Of a stretch of DNA of 6,294 bases, positions 1-5,881 are shown piece by piece. Source of the DNA: Candidatus Zipacnadia bacterium. GTDB lineage: Bacteria > Armatimonadota > UBA5377 > JALGUK01. The notes beneath the pieces were generated by a model. That model saw only the letters and a program-made list of their open reading frames with translations. It was not told the DNA's origin and ran no database searches. The DNA lies in contig JALGUK010000109.1 of assembly GCA_029820875.1 (NCBI GenBank), positions 1 through 6,294 on the forward strand, read 5' to 3'. How positions within the stretch are numbered: the stretch's first letter is position 1; each line of letters starts with the position of its first letter. The position numbers were made by a program, and so were the translations under genes.

Positions 1-403
1 CGTGATGGTAGCCCCCACGTCCATGGTGACCTGGGCTTCCATTGGAACGCCCGGGTCCGGAGCGATCTCCGTCTGGCCCCCGGCAATCGGCAACCAGGAT
101 TGTACGGGATGCGGGTAGTCGCCACCTCCCTCGTCGAAGGCTTCGGCGCGCAGGTAGTAGGTGCTGCCGCCCTTGAGGTAGATGGTCCCCGTGGCCACGT
201 AAGGTTCCGCGTCCCAGTTCACGTCCGACTGATCTATGTGCACGTAGTGGCGAGCGCGGTAACTTGGATCGTTGGGATCGTCCAAAGCCCGCACTTCGAT
301 GTCGGTCGTGAACGCCGGGATGAAGCGACCGTCCGCAGGCTTAGGCCACTGCACCCGCTGTCAGCGCAGCCAGGAGTCGCCAATGCCTAAATTGCTTTTT
401 CAT
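1..403 (-). CDS. Secreted protein of unknown function, 3' end outside the window, apparent +1 frameshift after the signal peptide
   Basis: Third gene of the minus-strand surface-protein cluster, 76 bp after the lipoprotein gene before it. An ATG at 403 follows GGGAGG with an 8-base spacer and encodes a textbook export signal: MKKQFRHWRLL, a short hydrophobic core, then AVA. That frame hits TAA at 343-341, after 20 residues. The frame one base later is open from about 360 to the window edge. It reads like real protein: PKPADGRFIPAFTTDIEV, then YLKGGSTYYLRAEAFDEGGG and PVQSWLPIAGG. Skipping one base near 343-356 joins the two parts. The body is rich in short beta-type segments and aromatic residues, which suggests an extracellular beta-sandwich, but I recognise no family. 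The shift could be a real mutation, an extra base in the assembly (a GGG run lies at 354-356 on the minus strand), or less likely recoding. Export is well supported; function is unknown. Confidence 0.7.
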
Positions 404-411
404 CTTTCACG

Positions 412-417
412 CCTCCC
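412..417 (-). promoter_or_regulatory. Shine-Dalgarno sequence for the gene starting at 403
   Basis: On the minus strand GGGAGG lies 8 bases before the ATG at 403. It matters because it fixes the start in the signal-peptide frame. Since the longer open frame downstream is a different one, this supports a true frameshift or sequence error rather than an unrelated start. Confidence 0.7.
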
Positions 418-479
418 AATAGCCCATCCGCAATGTCGGACCATAGGTCTTACGTCAACGACAGATCGTGTCCGGCGAC

Positions 480-2396
480 CTAATTGATCGTGACCGTTAT
501 GACCGACGGTGCCGGATCACCCCAGAAGTTCTCCGGGAACTCGGTGTCCCCGTTGGGGAAGATTCCGCCCAGGGTCCTGTCGGGCCAGGACGCGCCAATT
601 GTATAGCCTTCTGCCTCGCCCCAACTGGATTCCAGGCCCAGATTCGGCATAAGCGCTTTCAGATCCGCCGGCGGAGTGTCGTAGAAAGCTCCGAAGTGGC
701 ATGTGATTGAGTATTCCTGTTGCTCGCCCTCATCGTTGGTCAGGCTCATGGTCACGACAGACGGGGCGTCTATTGCAGCCTGGACCTCAGCCAGGTCCTG
801 GTCGAGTTCCTCCAGGTCCGCTCGCGCTTCCTCCGGCGTCGTGCCCGGCCTATCCTCGTCCGTGAATGCTTCGAGGAACCCGTTAGCGCGCGTTTCGTTC
901 AGCACGATTGAGATCGCTTGTCGCGCCGCATTCAGGCCAGCTATGGTATCGCTTTTCGCGGCGGCCATCTCCGAGGCGTCCACAAGCTCCCCGAAGGGAG
1001 AAGCTGGCATCCACTCAGCGGGAGTGAGAATGCCGTTAGAATCGGCGTCGCGCTCGTAATCCTCCAGATCGAAATCGTAATCGCCAGGGTCCAGATTGTA
1101 TGCCACAAGCACACGGAGCTGAGCAAGCAAGCCGTCAATGACGGCCTCCAGGGCATACATCTCGGCGTCATAGATGTTGTAGACCCGGACCTCGCCCTCG
1201 TGCCACTCGGAGTGGGCGTCACTCCAATAGTCAGGGGTCTCGATCAGCAAGCTCATAATGGGGTCTGTGCACTGCTGAGCAACCCTGAGCGCCGGGAGAG
1301 CATCCTCGAGTGCCGGAATGAGAATGTCCTTGATGTCCTGCTGGACCCCTGCGACTGTAAGGGGCCAAAAGTCGGCCTCGGTAGCCCGGGTCGGGCTGCC
1401 CCGCCGCATGACGTTGCCCAACTGTGCCAAACTTAGAGGTGCATTGAGGCTGTCCTCAGCCCAGTCGCCGCTGCTGAAGATACGCGGCAAGTGACGGAAG
1501 GTGAGACCGATCGCCGCCGTTGCGGCGGAGGGCAACCCGGTGCCGCCAAATTCACCTCTGTACCAGGATTCGTCCCAAACGTCGGGCCGGTCCAGAACAA
1601 GCCCGTACTTGACGGCAAGCGCCTTCGTGCCCACGACGATCCGTCCGACAGCCCAGGCGAAGTTGACCGGGCCGCTATCCGGATACTGCTGTCGGAGGCT
1701 GTCGAGTCGAGCGAAACTCTGCTCGTCATTCATCAAGCCCCCATAGATCCCATCCATGACCATGGACTGAGCGATGAGCGTGGCTGCCCCTGGGACGAGA
1801 GGCTTGAGGACTATGGAAGCCGCTTCAGTGGCCTCCCCTGCATTGACGGTAACTTCCTGCGGGTCGCAGATCAAGTAGCCGTCCATCTGCGCGATCAACT
1901 GATACGGGGTGGCGCTTGCCGGAACGTGGGTGATGGTGTAGTCACCATTGGCGTCGGTGGTCGCCGAATGCCCCGTACCCAGAAGGGCCACACGTATGCC
2001 AGAGTGGTCCACCGCGTCCTCGCGCGTTACATTACCAACGACCCAGCCGGTGGGCACGAGCTGAAGGTCCACGGTAGTGACAGCGCGGGTCTCGACGGTC
2101 ACGCCGCGCTTCACGGTGCTCAGCTCACGGCCCATCTCCGCAACCACGGTATACCGTCCGGGCTCCAAGCCCGCGATCTCAAATGTCCCATCGCCATTGG
2201 CCGTGGTAGATTTCGACATACTGGCAGCCTCTGCCACGACCATAGCGCTGGCCGCCGGGCCACCGTCCTGGATGCGAACCGTACCCGCAATACTTCCGGT
2301 GACGTCTACATCGCCACCATTACCTCCGCATCCGCAGATTAGCGCGAGCAGCAGCAACGCGCACACACCTGGGCCGATTAACCGGGATCTTAACAT
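480..2396 (-). CDS. Lipoprotein with two carboxypeptidase-regulatory-like domains and an uncharacterised C-terminal region containing an EF-hand loop
   Basis: A 638-residue predicted lipoprotein. The ATG at 2396 has a near-perfect AGGAGGT at 2410-2404 with a 7-base spacer. Residues 1-22 form a lipoprotein signal peptide ending ALICG, with Cys23 as the likely lipidated residue; Cys at position -2 of the lipobox is unusual. Residues about 34-113 and 118-199 are two transthyretin-fold carboxypeptidase-regulatory-like domains, each with the typical G-x-V start, a D/N-G-x-Y/F turn (ANGDGTF, DANGDYT) and a GRYTV-like strand. These domains usually serve as extracellular scaffolds or sugar/protein contacts. 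Residues about 200-545 look mostly helical and match no family I can name. Residues 450-461 (DADSNGILTPAE) are a canonical EF-hand Ca-binding loop with D450, D452, N454, G455 and E461. An acidic helical stretch follows at about 520-544, and the end (about 546-638) returns to beta-type sequence. It lies 55 bp after the preceding lipoprotein gene, probably co-transcribed. The domain calls are firm; the function is unknown. Confidence 0.93.
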   Translation of the reverse strand: MLRSRLIGPGVCALLLLALICGCGGNGGDVDVTGSIAGTVRIQDGGPAASAMVVAEAASMSKSTTANGDGTFEIAGLEPGRYTVVAEMGRELSTVKRGVTVETRAVTTVDLQLVPTGWVVGNVTREDAVDHSGIRVALLGTGHSATTDANGDYTITHVPASATPYQLIAQMDGYLICDPQEVTVNAGEATEAASIVLKPLVPGAATLIAQSMVMDGIYGGLMNDEQSFARLDSLRQQYPDSGPVNFAWAVGRIVVGTKALAVKYGLVLDRPDVWDESWYRGEFGGTGLPSAATAAIGLTFRHLPRIFSSGDWAEDSLNAPLSLAQLGNVMRRGSPTRATEADFWPLTVAGVQQDIKDILIPALEDALPALRVAQQCTDPIMSLLIETPDYWSDAHSEWHEGEVRVYNIYDAEMYALEAVIDGLLAQLRVLVAYNLDPGDYDFDLEDYERDADSNGILTPAEWMPASPFGELVDASEMAAAKSDTIAGLNAARQAISIVLNETRANGFLEAFTDEDRPGTTPEEARADLEELDQDLAEVQAAIDAPSVVTMSLTNDEGEQQEYSITCHFGAFYDTPPADLKALMPNLGLESSWGEAEGYTIGASWPDRTLGGIFPNGDTEFPENFWGDPAPSVITVTIN

Positions 2397-2403
2397 TCAA
2401 CCC

Positions 2404-2410
2404 ACCTCCT
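2404..2410 (-). promoter_or_regulatory. Strong Shine-Dalgarno sequence in the intergenic gap
   Basis: AGGAGGT on the minus strand, 7 bases before the ATG at 2396, in the 55-bp gap (2397-2451) between the two lipoprotein genes. The gap shows no hairpin followed by a T run, which agrees with read-through and one shared transcript. Confidence 0.75.
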
Positions 2411-2451
2411 GGACCTCGGCTGACTGCCAGACATCGCGAGGTATGGTCCTT

Positions 2452-3684
2452 TCAACTGTTGTCCAACTGCACGTCGCAGCGTGCCGACTGATCGGGCTGC
2501 ACCACCACGTTCGGAACGGTTAACTGCTCGTAGCCGTGGCATACGACAACCAGCGAATACGTGCCAACCTCCATGCTACCGAATGCATAAACACCATTCT
2601 CACCGGTCGTCGTCTCTGCGACGAATTGGTTGTCGCTATCGAAAAGGGCAACTAACGCGCCGGCCAAGGTCTCGCCAGTGATTTTGTCCGTCACCACGCC
2701 GGTTATGCCAGAGCCGCCGCTCGCGATGACGGTAATGTCCTGGGTCGCCGTAGCGACGCCGTTGCCGTCGTCAATCACCGTCAGAGATGCCGTGCACGTG
2801 TTCGGGGTCGTGTATGTGTGCGTGCGGCTTTGGGGGAGAGCATCCTGGGAACTTATCGGTGGCGTCCCGTCGCCGAAGGTAAGCACCCACCGGACGATTT
2901 GGCCGTCCGAGTCACTGCCAGTGCATTCAAATGTCACCTCGAGCGGACCAACTCCGAAGACCGGATCGGCCGCGAGCGTTGCGGTCGGTGGCTCATTTCC
3001 AGCAGTCTCAGGCTCCGTGACAACCACGGTCGCGGACGCGATCTTATCGCCCAACGCCGCATTGACAGTACCTTCTCCAACGGCGGTAGCCGTGAACGCT
3101 CCGTCCGAGGAGACCATGCCTATGCCTCCCTGGACGAACCAGGTGGGGATGAGCGAGGGCAGATCCCGACCCACAGCCGTTGCAGTAAACGTTTGTGAAT
3201 CCCCTACCTGTAAGGCCGCCGATACAGGCTCAATCGAGAGGCCCTGCAGGTTCGCTGCCACGTCAGAAGAGAGCAGAGCGCCATCCTGTTCCACTGTGGT
3301 GTCCTCGGGAACAGTGAGCCTGATCTCCAGAGCCCCATAAGGGGAATCCGGAGGGGGCAGTATCTTCAAGGGAACGTTGCCGGTGGGGGTGTTGCGCAGA
3401 ACAAAGTGGCCGTTTTGGTCGGTCTGCGTCCAGACGAGAGCATCTGGGGGTGGGCCCGTTTGCCGTCCGCCGTCAGCCTGCCGTACCAGTGGCACGTAGA
3501 CATAGGCATCCGCTATCGAGTCGCCCGTGACGGCATCAACTACAGTGCCTTCGATGCATCCTGTACCTGCAGGCGCCGGAGCGCCTCCCCCTCCGCCACA
3601 TCCGTACAGCAGCAGGCCCACGGATACCGGAAGAACCAGCACAGCCACGAGTTGGAATATCCTGTGCCAACTTCGCTCTGCCAC
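2452..3684 (-). CDS. Multidomain lipoprotein: regulatory-like domain, BIG2-like Ig domain, PKD domain, regulatory-like domain
   Basis: A 410-residue predicted surface lipoprotein and the first gene of the minus-strand cluster. The open frame extends upstream to 3918. I place the start at the GTG at 3684 because it puts a proper lipoprotein signal at the N terminus: basic VAERSWHR, a hydrophobic core, then LLLYG with Cys29 and a Gly-rich linker. Residues about 42-125 form a carboxypeptidase-regulatory-like domain (GTVVDAVTGDSIADAYVYV, then DQNGHFVL). Residues about 148-224 look like a BIG2 bacterial Ig domain (LSIEPVSAALQVGDSQTF, and GAFTATAVGEGTV). Residues about 231-320 are a PKD domain (GSDSDGQIVRW, TFGDGTPP, HTYTTP). 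Residues about 325-408 form a second regulatory-like domain (GVVTDKITGETLAGALV, GENGVYAFG). Cysteines fall in pairs within the PKD domain (254, 297) and the last domain (382, 403), compatible with disulfides outside the cytoplasm. No enzymatic domain is present, so an adhesive or scaffold role is inferred. Confidence 0.9.
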   Translation of the reverse strand: MAERSWHRIFQLVAVLVLPVSVGLLLYGCGGGGGAPAPAGTGCIEGTVVDAVTGDSIADAYVYVPLVRQADGGRQTGPPPDALVWTQTDQNGHFVLRNTPTGNVPLKILPPPDSPYGALEIRLTVPEDTTVEQDGALLSSDVAANLQGLSIEPVSAALQVGDSQTFTATAVGRDLPSLIPTWFVQGGIGMVSSDGAFTATAVGEGTVNAALGDKIASATVVVTEPETAGNEPPTATLAADPVFGVGPLEVTFECTGSDSDGQIVRWVLTFGDGTPPISSQDALPQSRTHTYTTPNTCTASLTVIDDGNGVATATQDITVIASGGSGITGVVTDKITGETLAGALVALFDSDNQFVAETTTGENGVYAFGSMEVGTYSLVVVCHGYEQLTVPNVVVQPDQSARCDVQLDNS

Positions 3685-3688
3685 GGTA

Positions 3689-3696
3689 CCCCCCCC
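3689..3696 (-). repeat. G8 homopolymer immediately before a start codon
   Basis: On the minus strand a run of eight G ends 4 bases before the GTG start at 3684, where the Shine-Dalgarno sequence should be. Part of the run may itself act as a G-rich ribosome-binding site. No better GGAGG-type site is seen in the 20 bases upstream. Runs of this length are prone to slippage. Confidence 0.6.
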
Positions 3697-3834
3697 AATA
3701 CTAATGCCTACCGGCGTGCTTAGATGCACCTTGGGACAGCCGAGGTCGGCCCTTCTCACCACACCACAGGCCCCTGCCATCCAACCCCTAATGCTACTAA
3801 TTTTCATCAAATTCGCCGCATTTTGCCACATTCC

Positions 3835-3880
3835 TCCCAGGCAGAAAATTTTTTTGAGTTTTTTTTTGAGACATCTGGGA
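3835..3880. repeat. Two T-tract/GAG direct repeats flanked by a 6-bp inverted repeat
   Basis: On the plus strand, T7-GAG (3849-3858) is followed at once by T9-GAG (3859-3870). The pair is bracketed by TCCCAG (3835-3840) and its exact reverse complement CTGGGA (3875-3880). On the minus strand this gives two A tracts about 165-185 bases upstream of the lipoprotein start, which could bend DNA or act as an UP-like element. A role is inferred only. The inverted repeat is short and may be chance. Confidence 0.4.
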
Positions 3881-3999
3881 CCCGCGTGCAAGCATCCCGG
3901 AGACGCCCCAATACCCAAATGGCGAGCTGATGCCGCGCCTCAGCCGCACGGACATATTCGCCCGCGGCGACAACCATTCCAATGCACTATCGCAGGCGG

Positions 4000-4301
4000 C
4001 CCCTGCGGGCCGTGAACGGCATCGTTGGCGGCCTTCAGGTCCAGGATGACCTCGTCGGGGTTCTCGGATGCGCCTGGATGAAGCGCTGCACAAAGACTCG
4101 ACCGAGCTAATAGATGCGCTGGTGCAACAGGTCGGGGAGGAATTGGGGGACCTTCGCCCTCTCTCGCCGGTTATCCAGGCAGGCCGCGAGCTGGGCCGTC
4201 AATCCCATTCGGCGATCCCCTTCCGTCAACAGCACTGGCCGCCGTCGGAGCTGACCCGCCTATCGTCGAACCGGCCGACGATGTGAAAGAGACTCTGTCA
4301 T
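4000..4301 (-). pseudogene. Degenerate IS1380-family-like transposase fragment (N-terminal part)
   Basis: Minus-strand pieces in two frames together resemble the N-terminal third of an IS1380-family transposase. The frame from about 4290 gives VGRFDDRRVSSDGG, matching the family's early SSDGG-type motif. The frame of the ATG at 4301 continues LLTEGDRRMGLTAQLAACL, then DNRRERAKVPQFLPDLLHQR, corresponding to the usual DRRLGL, DxRdp and LLRQR segments. It then meets a TAG. Next come FVQRFIQAHP and, in the other frame again, NPDEVILDLKAANDAVHGPQ. These correspond to the family's segment with LDlDdTdDpvHGxQ, where the first catalytic Asp lies; here LDLKAAND keeps one D and replaces others. The segment normally between LLRQR and the latter block (GYED..ND..LRhDP) is missing. 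Frameshifts, a stop and an internal deletion make it non-functional. Boundaries are approximate; I did not find terminal inverted repeats. The assignment rests on remembered family motifs. Confidence 0.6.
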
Positions 4302-4498
4302 CGTGGGAATGCTTCCGATTCACGCAAAAGATTCTACGCTCATGCGTGTATTCGCCGCATCCCCACTCCTAACTTACTGAGTGCACGAATAATCCAGGTT
4401 AGGTCGCTGTCAATGTGTATGTCGGTGGCAGCCTGTCGCAGTCGAGGCGGCAACGGGTTCCTGCCCAGCTCATGCTGTGCCTTACGGCCGCCGAGCCT
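4302..4498. other. Intergenic stretch between the TIM-barrel gene and the transposase remnant
   Basis: No gene is evident. It holds a CACGCA/TGCGTG inverted repeat (4321-4326 and 4343-4348, 16-base loop) and a small GGAATGCTTCC hairpin-like sequence near 4306-4316. Neither is followed by a T run. The AT-richer segment around 4380-4402 lies about 100 bp upstream of the transposase remnant, where an insertion-sequence end could be, but no matching end is visible on the other side. Confidence 0.4.
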
Positions 4499-4511
4499 CT
4501 ACGTGAGGCTC
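4493..4511 (-). terminator. Possible hairpin at the TIM-barrel stop codon
   Basis: A perfect 7-bp inverted repeat (GAGCCTC / GAGGCTC) with a 5-base loop spans the TAG stop at 4501-4499. In the transcript it would form a compact GC-rich hairpin at the end of the coding region. No U tract follows on the minus strand (GGCGGCCG), so it is at best a weak or factor-assisted terminator, or a 3'-end stabilising hairpin. Confidence 0.3.
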
Positions 4512-5323
4512 TCCAGCAGCTCCTTGGCGCGGCGGATGTCTCCTATCCGGTCGTCGCCGGCTTCGCGCTCGATGACCAGTGGGCCGGTGTAGCCGAGTTG
4601 CTTGAGCTTTTCCACGAACGCGGGGATGTCAACCGCTCCCTGCCCGAGGGGTTCCTCGTGGCCCAGTTGACCCTCGGCTGCAGGCCAGACGCCGTCCTTG
4701 GCGTGGACGTGCACCACGTACTTGCCCACCACGTCCAATGCAGGCAACGGGTTCCCGGTCCCGTACATAATCATGTTCGCGGGGTCGAAATTCACCCTCA
4801 CGTTGTCGCGGCCCGTCGCAGTGATGAAGGCGTCAAGCTCCTGGGCGGTCTCCTGTCCCGTCTCCATGGCGAAGATGAGACCGCGCTGCGCGCAGTAGTC
4901 CGCAATCTGGGCCACAGCGTCCACCAGCCGCCGGTAATCCGGCTCACTGGGGTCAGTCGGCATGACACCGATGTGCGTTGTGACGTACCGCGCGCCGACG
5001 CCGGCGGCAAGGTCCGCAACCTGTCGTGTAATCTCCAGCCGTTCGGACATGGTGGACCTGGGGAGATATCCGACGGTTTCAACGACAGCTTGCATGTCGC
5101 TGTAGTCCTCTCCCGGAAACGCGGCGCAGGCAGCCGATGCAATCATCCCGTTGTCGCGCAGCTCGTCGCGCAGCCTTGCGATGCCGGAATCCTCGTACCA
5201 TTCAGGCGCCAGCGGCCCGAGCTGTACGATGCGCAGCCCCAGCTCACGCGCCGTCCGGAGTGCCTCAAGCGGGTCCGGTATTGCAAGTGATGAAGTGAAA
5301 ACGCCGACTTCGAGCGGCTTCAT
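4499..5323 (-). CDS. Sugar phosphate isomerase/epimerase-like TIM-barrel protein
   Basis: A 274-residue cytoplasmic protein of the xylose-isomerase-like TIM-barrel superfamily (AP endonuclease family 2 fold), which includes sugar isomerases, epimerases, inosose dehydratases and endonuclease IV. The start ATG at 5323 has GGGAGG at 5336-5331 with a 7-base spacer. Barrel strands follow in order: EVGVFT near residue 5, GLRIVQLG near 29, MIASAACA near 60, ARYVTTHIG near 111, LIFAMETG near 149, VRVNFDPANM near 175, VVHVHAKDG near 203 and PLVIERE near 248. The usual metal ligands are recognisable as E154, D180, H207 and E252, with H117 and K209/D210 also near the active site, so a divalent-metal enzyme is likely. 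Length is normal. It is 19 bp downstream of an acyltransferase gene, so the two are probably co-transcribed. Family membership is secure, but sequence alone does not name the substrate; a role in carbohydrate or polyol metabolism is inferred. Confidence 0.93.
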   Translation of the reverse strand: MKPLEVGVFTSSLAIPDPLEALRTARELGLRIVQLGPLAPEWYEDSGIARLRDELRDNGMIASAACAAFPGEDYSDMQAVVETVGYLPRSTMSERLEITRQVADLAAGVGARYVTTHIGVMPTDPSEPDYRRLVDAVAQIADYCAQRGLIFAMETGQETAQELDAFITATGRDNVRVNFDPANMIMYGTGNPLPALDVVGKYVVHVHAKDGVWPAAEGQLGHEEPLGQGAVDIPAFVEKLKQLGYTGPLVIEREAGDDRIGDIRRAKELLESLT

Positions 5324-5342
5324 AGCCAGGCCTCCCAGTTTG

Positions 5343-5810
5343 TCAGTCTGTAGTGGACACTTCCCGCAGTACGCGGCACGGATTGCCGGCGGCGATTACC
5401 CCCGGCGGGATGTCCTTGGTCACAACCGAGGCTGCTCCAATCCTCGCACCCCGGCCTATCCTCACGCCTGCAAGCACGGTCACGTTGCACCCGATATAGA
5501 CATCGTCCTCGATGATGATGCGCGGGTCCTCTCGGCGGCGGGGCCCATGGGCGACCAGCGTCACCTGGAACGAAATCGTGCAATTGTCGCCGATGATTAT
5601 CCGGTGCGGGAGGTAGTCGTCGAACCACCCGTGCATCCCGATGAATCCGCCCTTGCCGATTGTAATCCCCCCGAGCCTCAGGAGCCACTTTCGAAGGGGA
5701 ATATTGATATGCGGCAGGCCCATTGCGAGCTTGTTAATCAATATCGAGCGAATCCATTGCCATCTGTAACGCTCTTCGGCGGTCATTCCTTCTCGGGTGT
5801 GCCAGAACAA
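5343..5810 (-). CDS. Hexapeptide-repeat (left-handed beta-helix) acyltransferase
   Basis: A 155-residue member of the LbetaH acetyltransferase superfamily (maltose/galactoside/sugar O-acetyltransferase type), which moves an acetyl or other acyl group from acyl-CoA to a sugar or related acceptor. A helical N terminus (residues 1-45) is followed by hexapeptide coils from about residue 46: GGITIGKGGFIG, then IIIGDNCTISFQVTL, then the loop VAHGP with H88 as the likely catalytic base. Coils resume at RIIIEDDVYIGCNVTVLAG and VRIGRGARIGAASVVTKDIP, and it closes with the family signature GVIAAGNPCRVLRE. Active forms are trimers. The frame starts at TTG 5810, preceded by GAGGTGA at a 6-base spacing; an alternative ATG at 5786 (residue 9) has its purine-rich stretch too close. 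It is first of a two-gene unit with the TIM-barrel gene 19 bp downstream, and divergent from the aconitase gene. The acceptor could be a surface polysaccharide or free sugar; the sequence does not say which. Confidence 0.92.
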   Translation of the reverse strand: MFWHTREGMTAEERYRWQWIRSILINKLAMGLPHINIPLRKWLLRLGGITIGKGGFIGMHGWFDDYLPHRIIIGDNCTISFQVTLVAHGPRRREDPRIIIEDDVYIGCNVTVLAGVRIGRGARIGAASVVTKDIPPGVIAAGNPCRVLREVSTTD

Positions 5811-5881
5811 CCATCGTCACCTCACCGGTTGATTGTGTTTGGTTCCCCGTCCGGGTGCAATTGCCCTGCCAAGAGTCTCCT
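5811..5881. promoter_or_regulatory. Divergent intergenic region between acyltransferase and aconitase genes
   Basis: These 71 bp separate two genes read away from each other, so promoters for both directions should lie here or overlap the gene starts. A weak minus-strand candidate is TTGCAC, a 17-base spacer, then CACAAT; it matches the sigma-70 consensus only partly. No clear operator palindrome is seen. Presence of promoters follows from the gene arrangement, not from strong motifs. Confidence 0.45.
5817..5823 (-). promoter_or_regulatory. Shine-Dalgarno sequence favouring a TTG start
   Basis: GAGGTGA on the minus strand lies 6 bases before TTG at 5810. The in-frame ATG at 5786 is preceded by GAAGG with only one base between, which is too close for good initiation. 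This favours the TTG start, though the ATG cannot be excluded. Confidence 0.5.

Larger units (their letters stand above)
3685..3999. other. Non-coding leader region upstream of the lipoprotein cluster
   Basis: No convincing gene on either strand. The minus-strand frame is open through this stretch in continuity with the lipoprotein at 3684, but the extra N-terminal residues resemble neither a signal peptide nor a domain. The stretch is more AT-rich than the flanking genes around 3790-3870 and presumably holds the promoter and 5' leader of the cluster. I could not pick out a -35/-10 pair with confidence. It contains a paired T-tract element (3849-3870) and a small imperfect palindrome, GCCGAGGTCGGC, near 3740-3751. 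The left part, to about 3950, may include further unrecognisable transposase remnant. Confidence 0.5.

Noticed and set aside
341..347. prfB-like programmed +1 frameshift at the TAA
   Set aside because: The codon before the stop is GCC rather than a slippery CUU, and no internal Shine-Dalgarno sequence sits just upstream. An indel or sequence error explains it more simply.
1491..2342. Long plus-strand open frame of 283 codons
   Set aside because: It lies wholly antisense to the 638-residue lipoprotein, which has a strong Shine-Dalgarno sequence, a signal peptide and known domains. The plus-strand translation is Arg/Gly/His-rich without recognisable motifs.
2630..3340. Plus-strand open frame of 236 codons
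   Set aside because: It is antisense to the BIG2/PKD lipoprotein. Its Ser/Val/Pro-rich translation is a mirror of the real coding strand.
3720..3800. Possible riboswitch or structured RNA leader upstream of the lipoprotein cluster
   Set aside because: I looked for c-di-GMP, cobalamin and similar signatures on the minus strand and found only short inverted repeats without conserved core motifs.
3685..3918. Upstream in-frame extension of the first lipoprotein to an ATG at 3918
   Set aside because: The extension would bury the signal peptide 78 residues into the protein and resembles no domain. A GTG at 3684 places the signal at the N terminus.
4068..4286. Plus-strand open frame of 72 codons
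   Set aside because: The minus strand of this segment carries ordered IS1380-like transposase motifs. The plus-strand product resembles nothing and has no good Shine-Dalgarno sequence.
4415..5290. Plus-strand open frame of 291 codons
   Set aside because: It is antisense to the TIM-barrel gene, whose motifs and metal ligands are clear. The plus-strand product has no recognisable domain.
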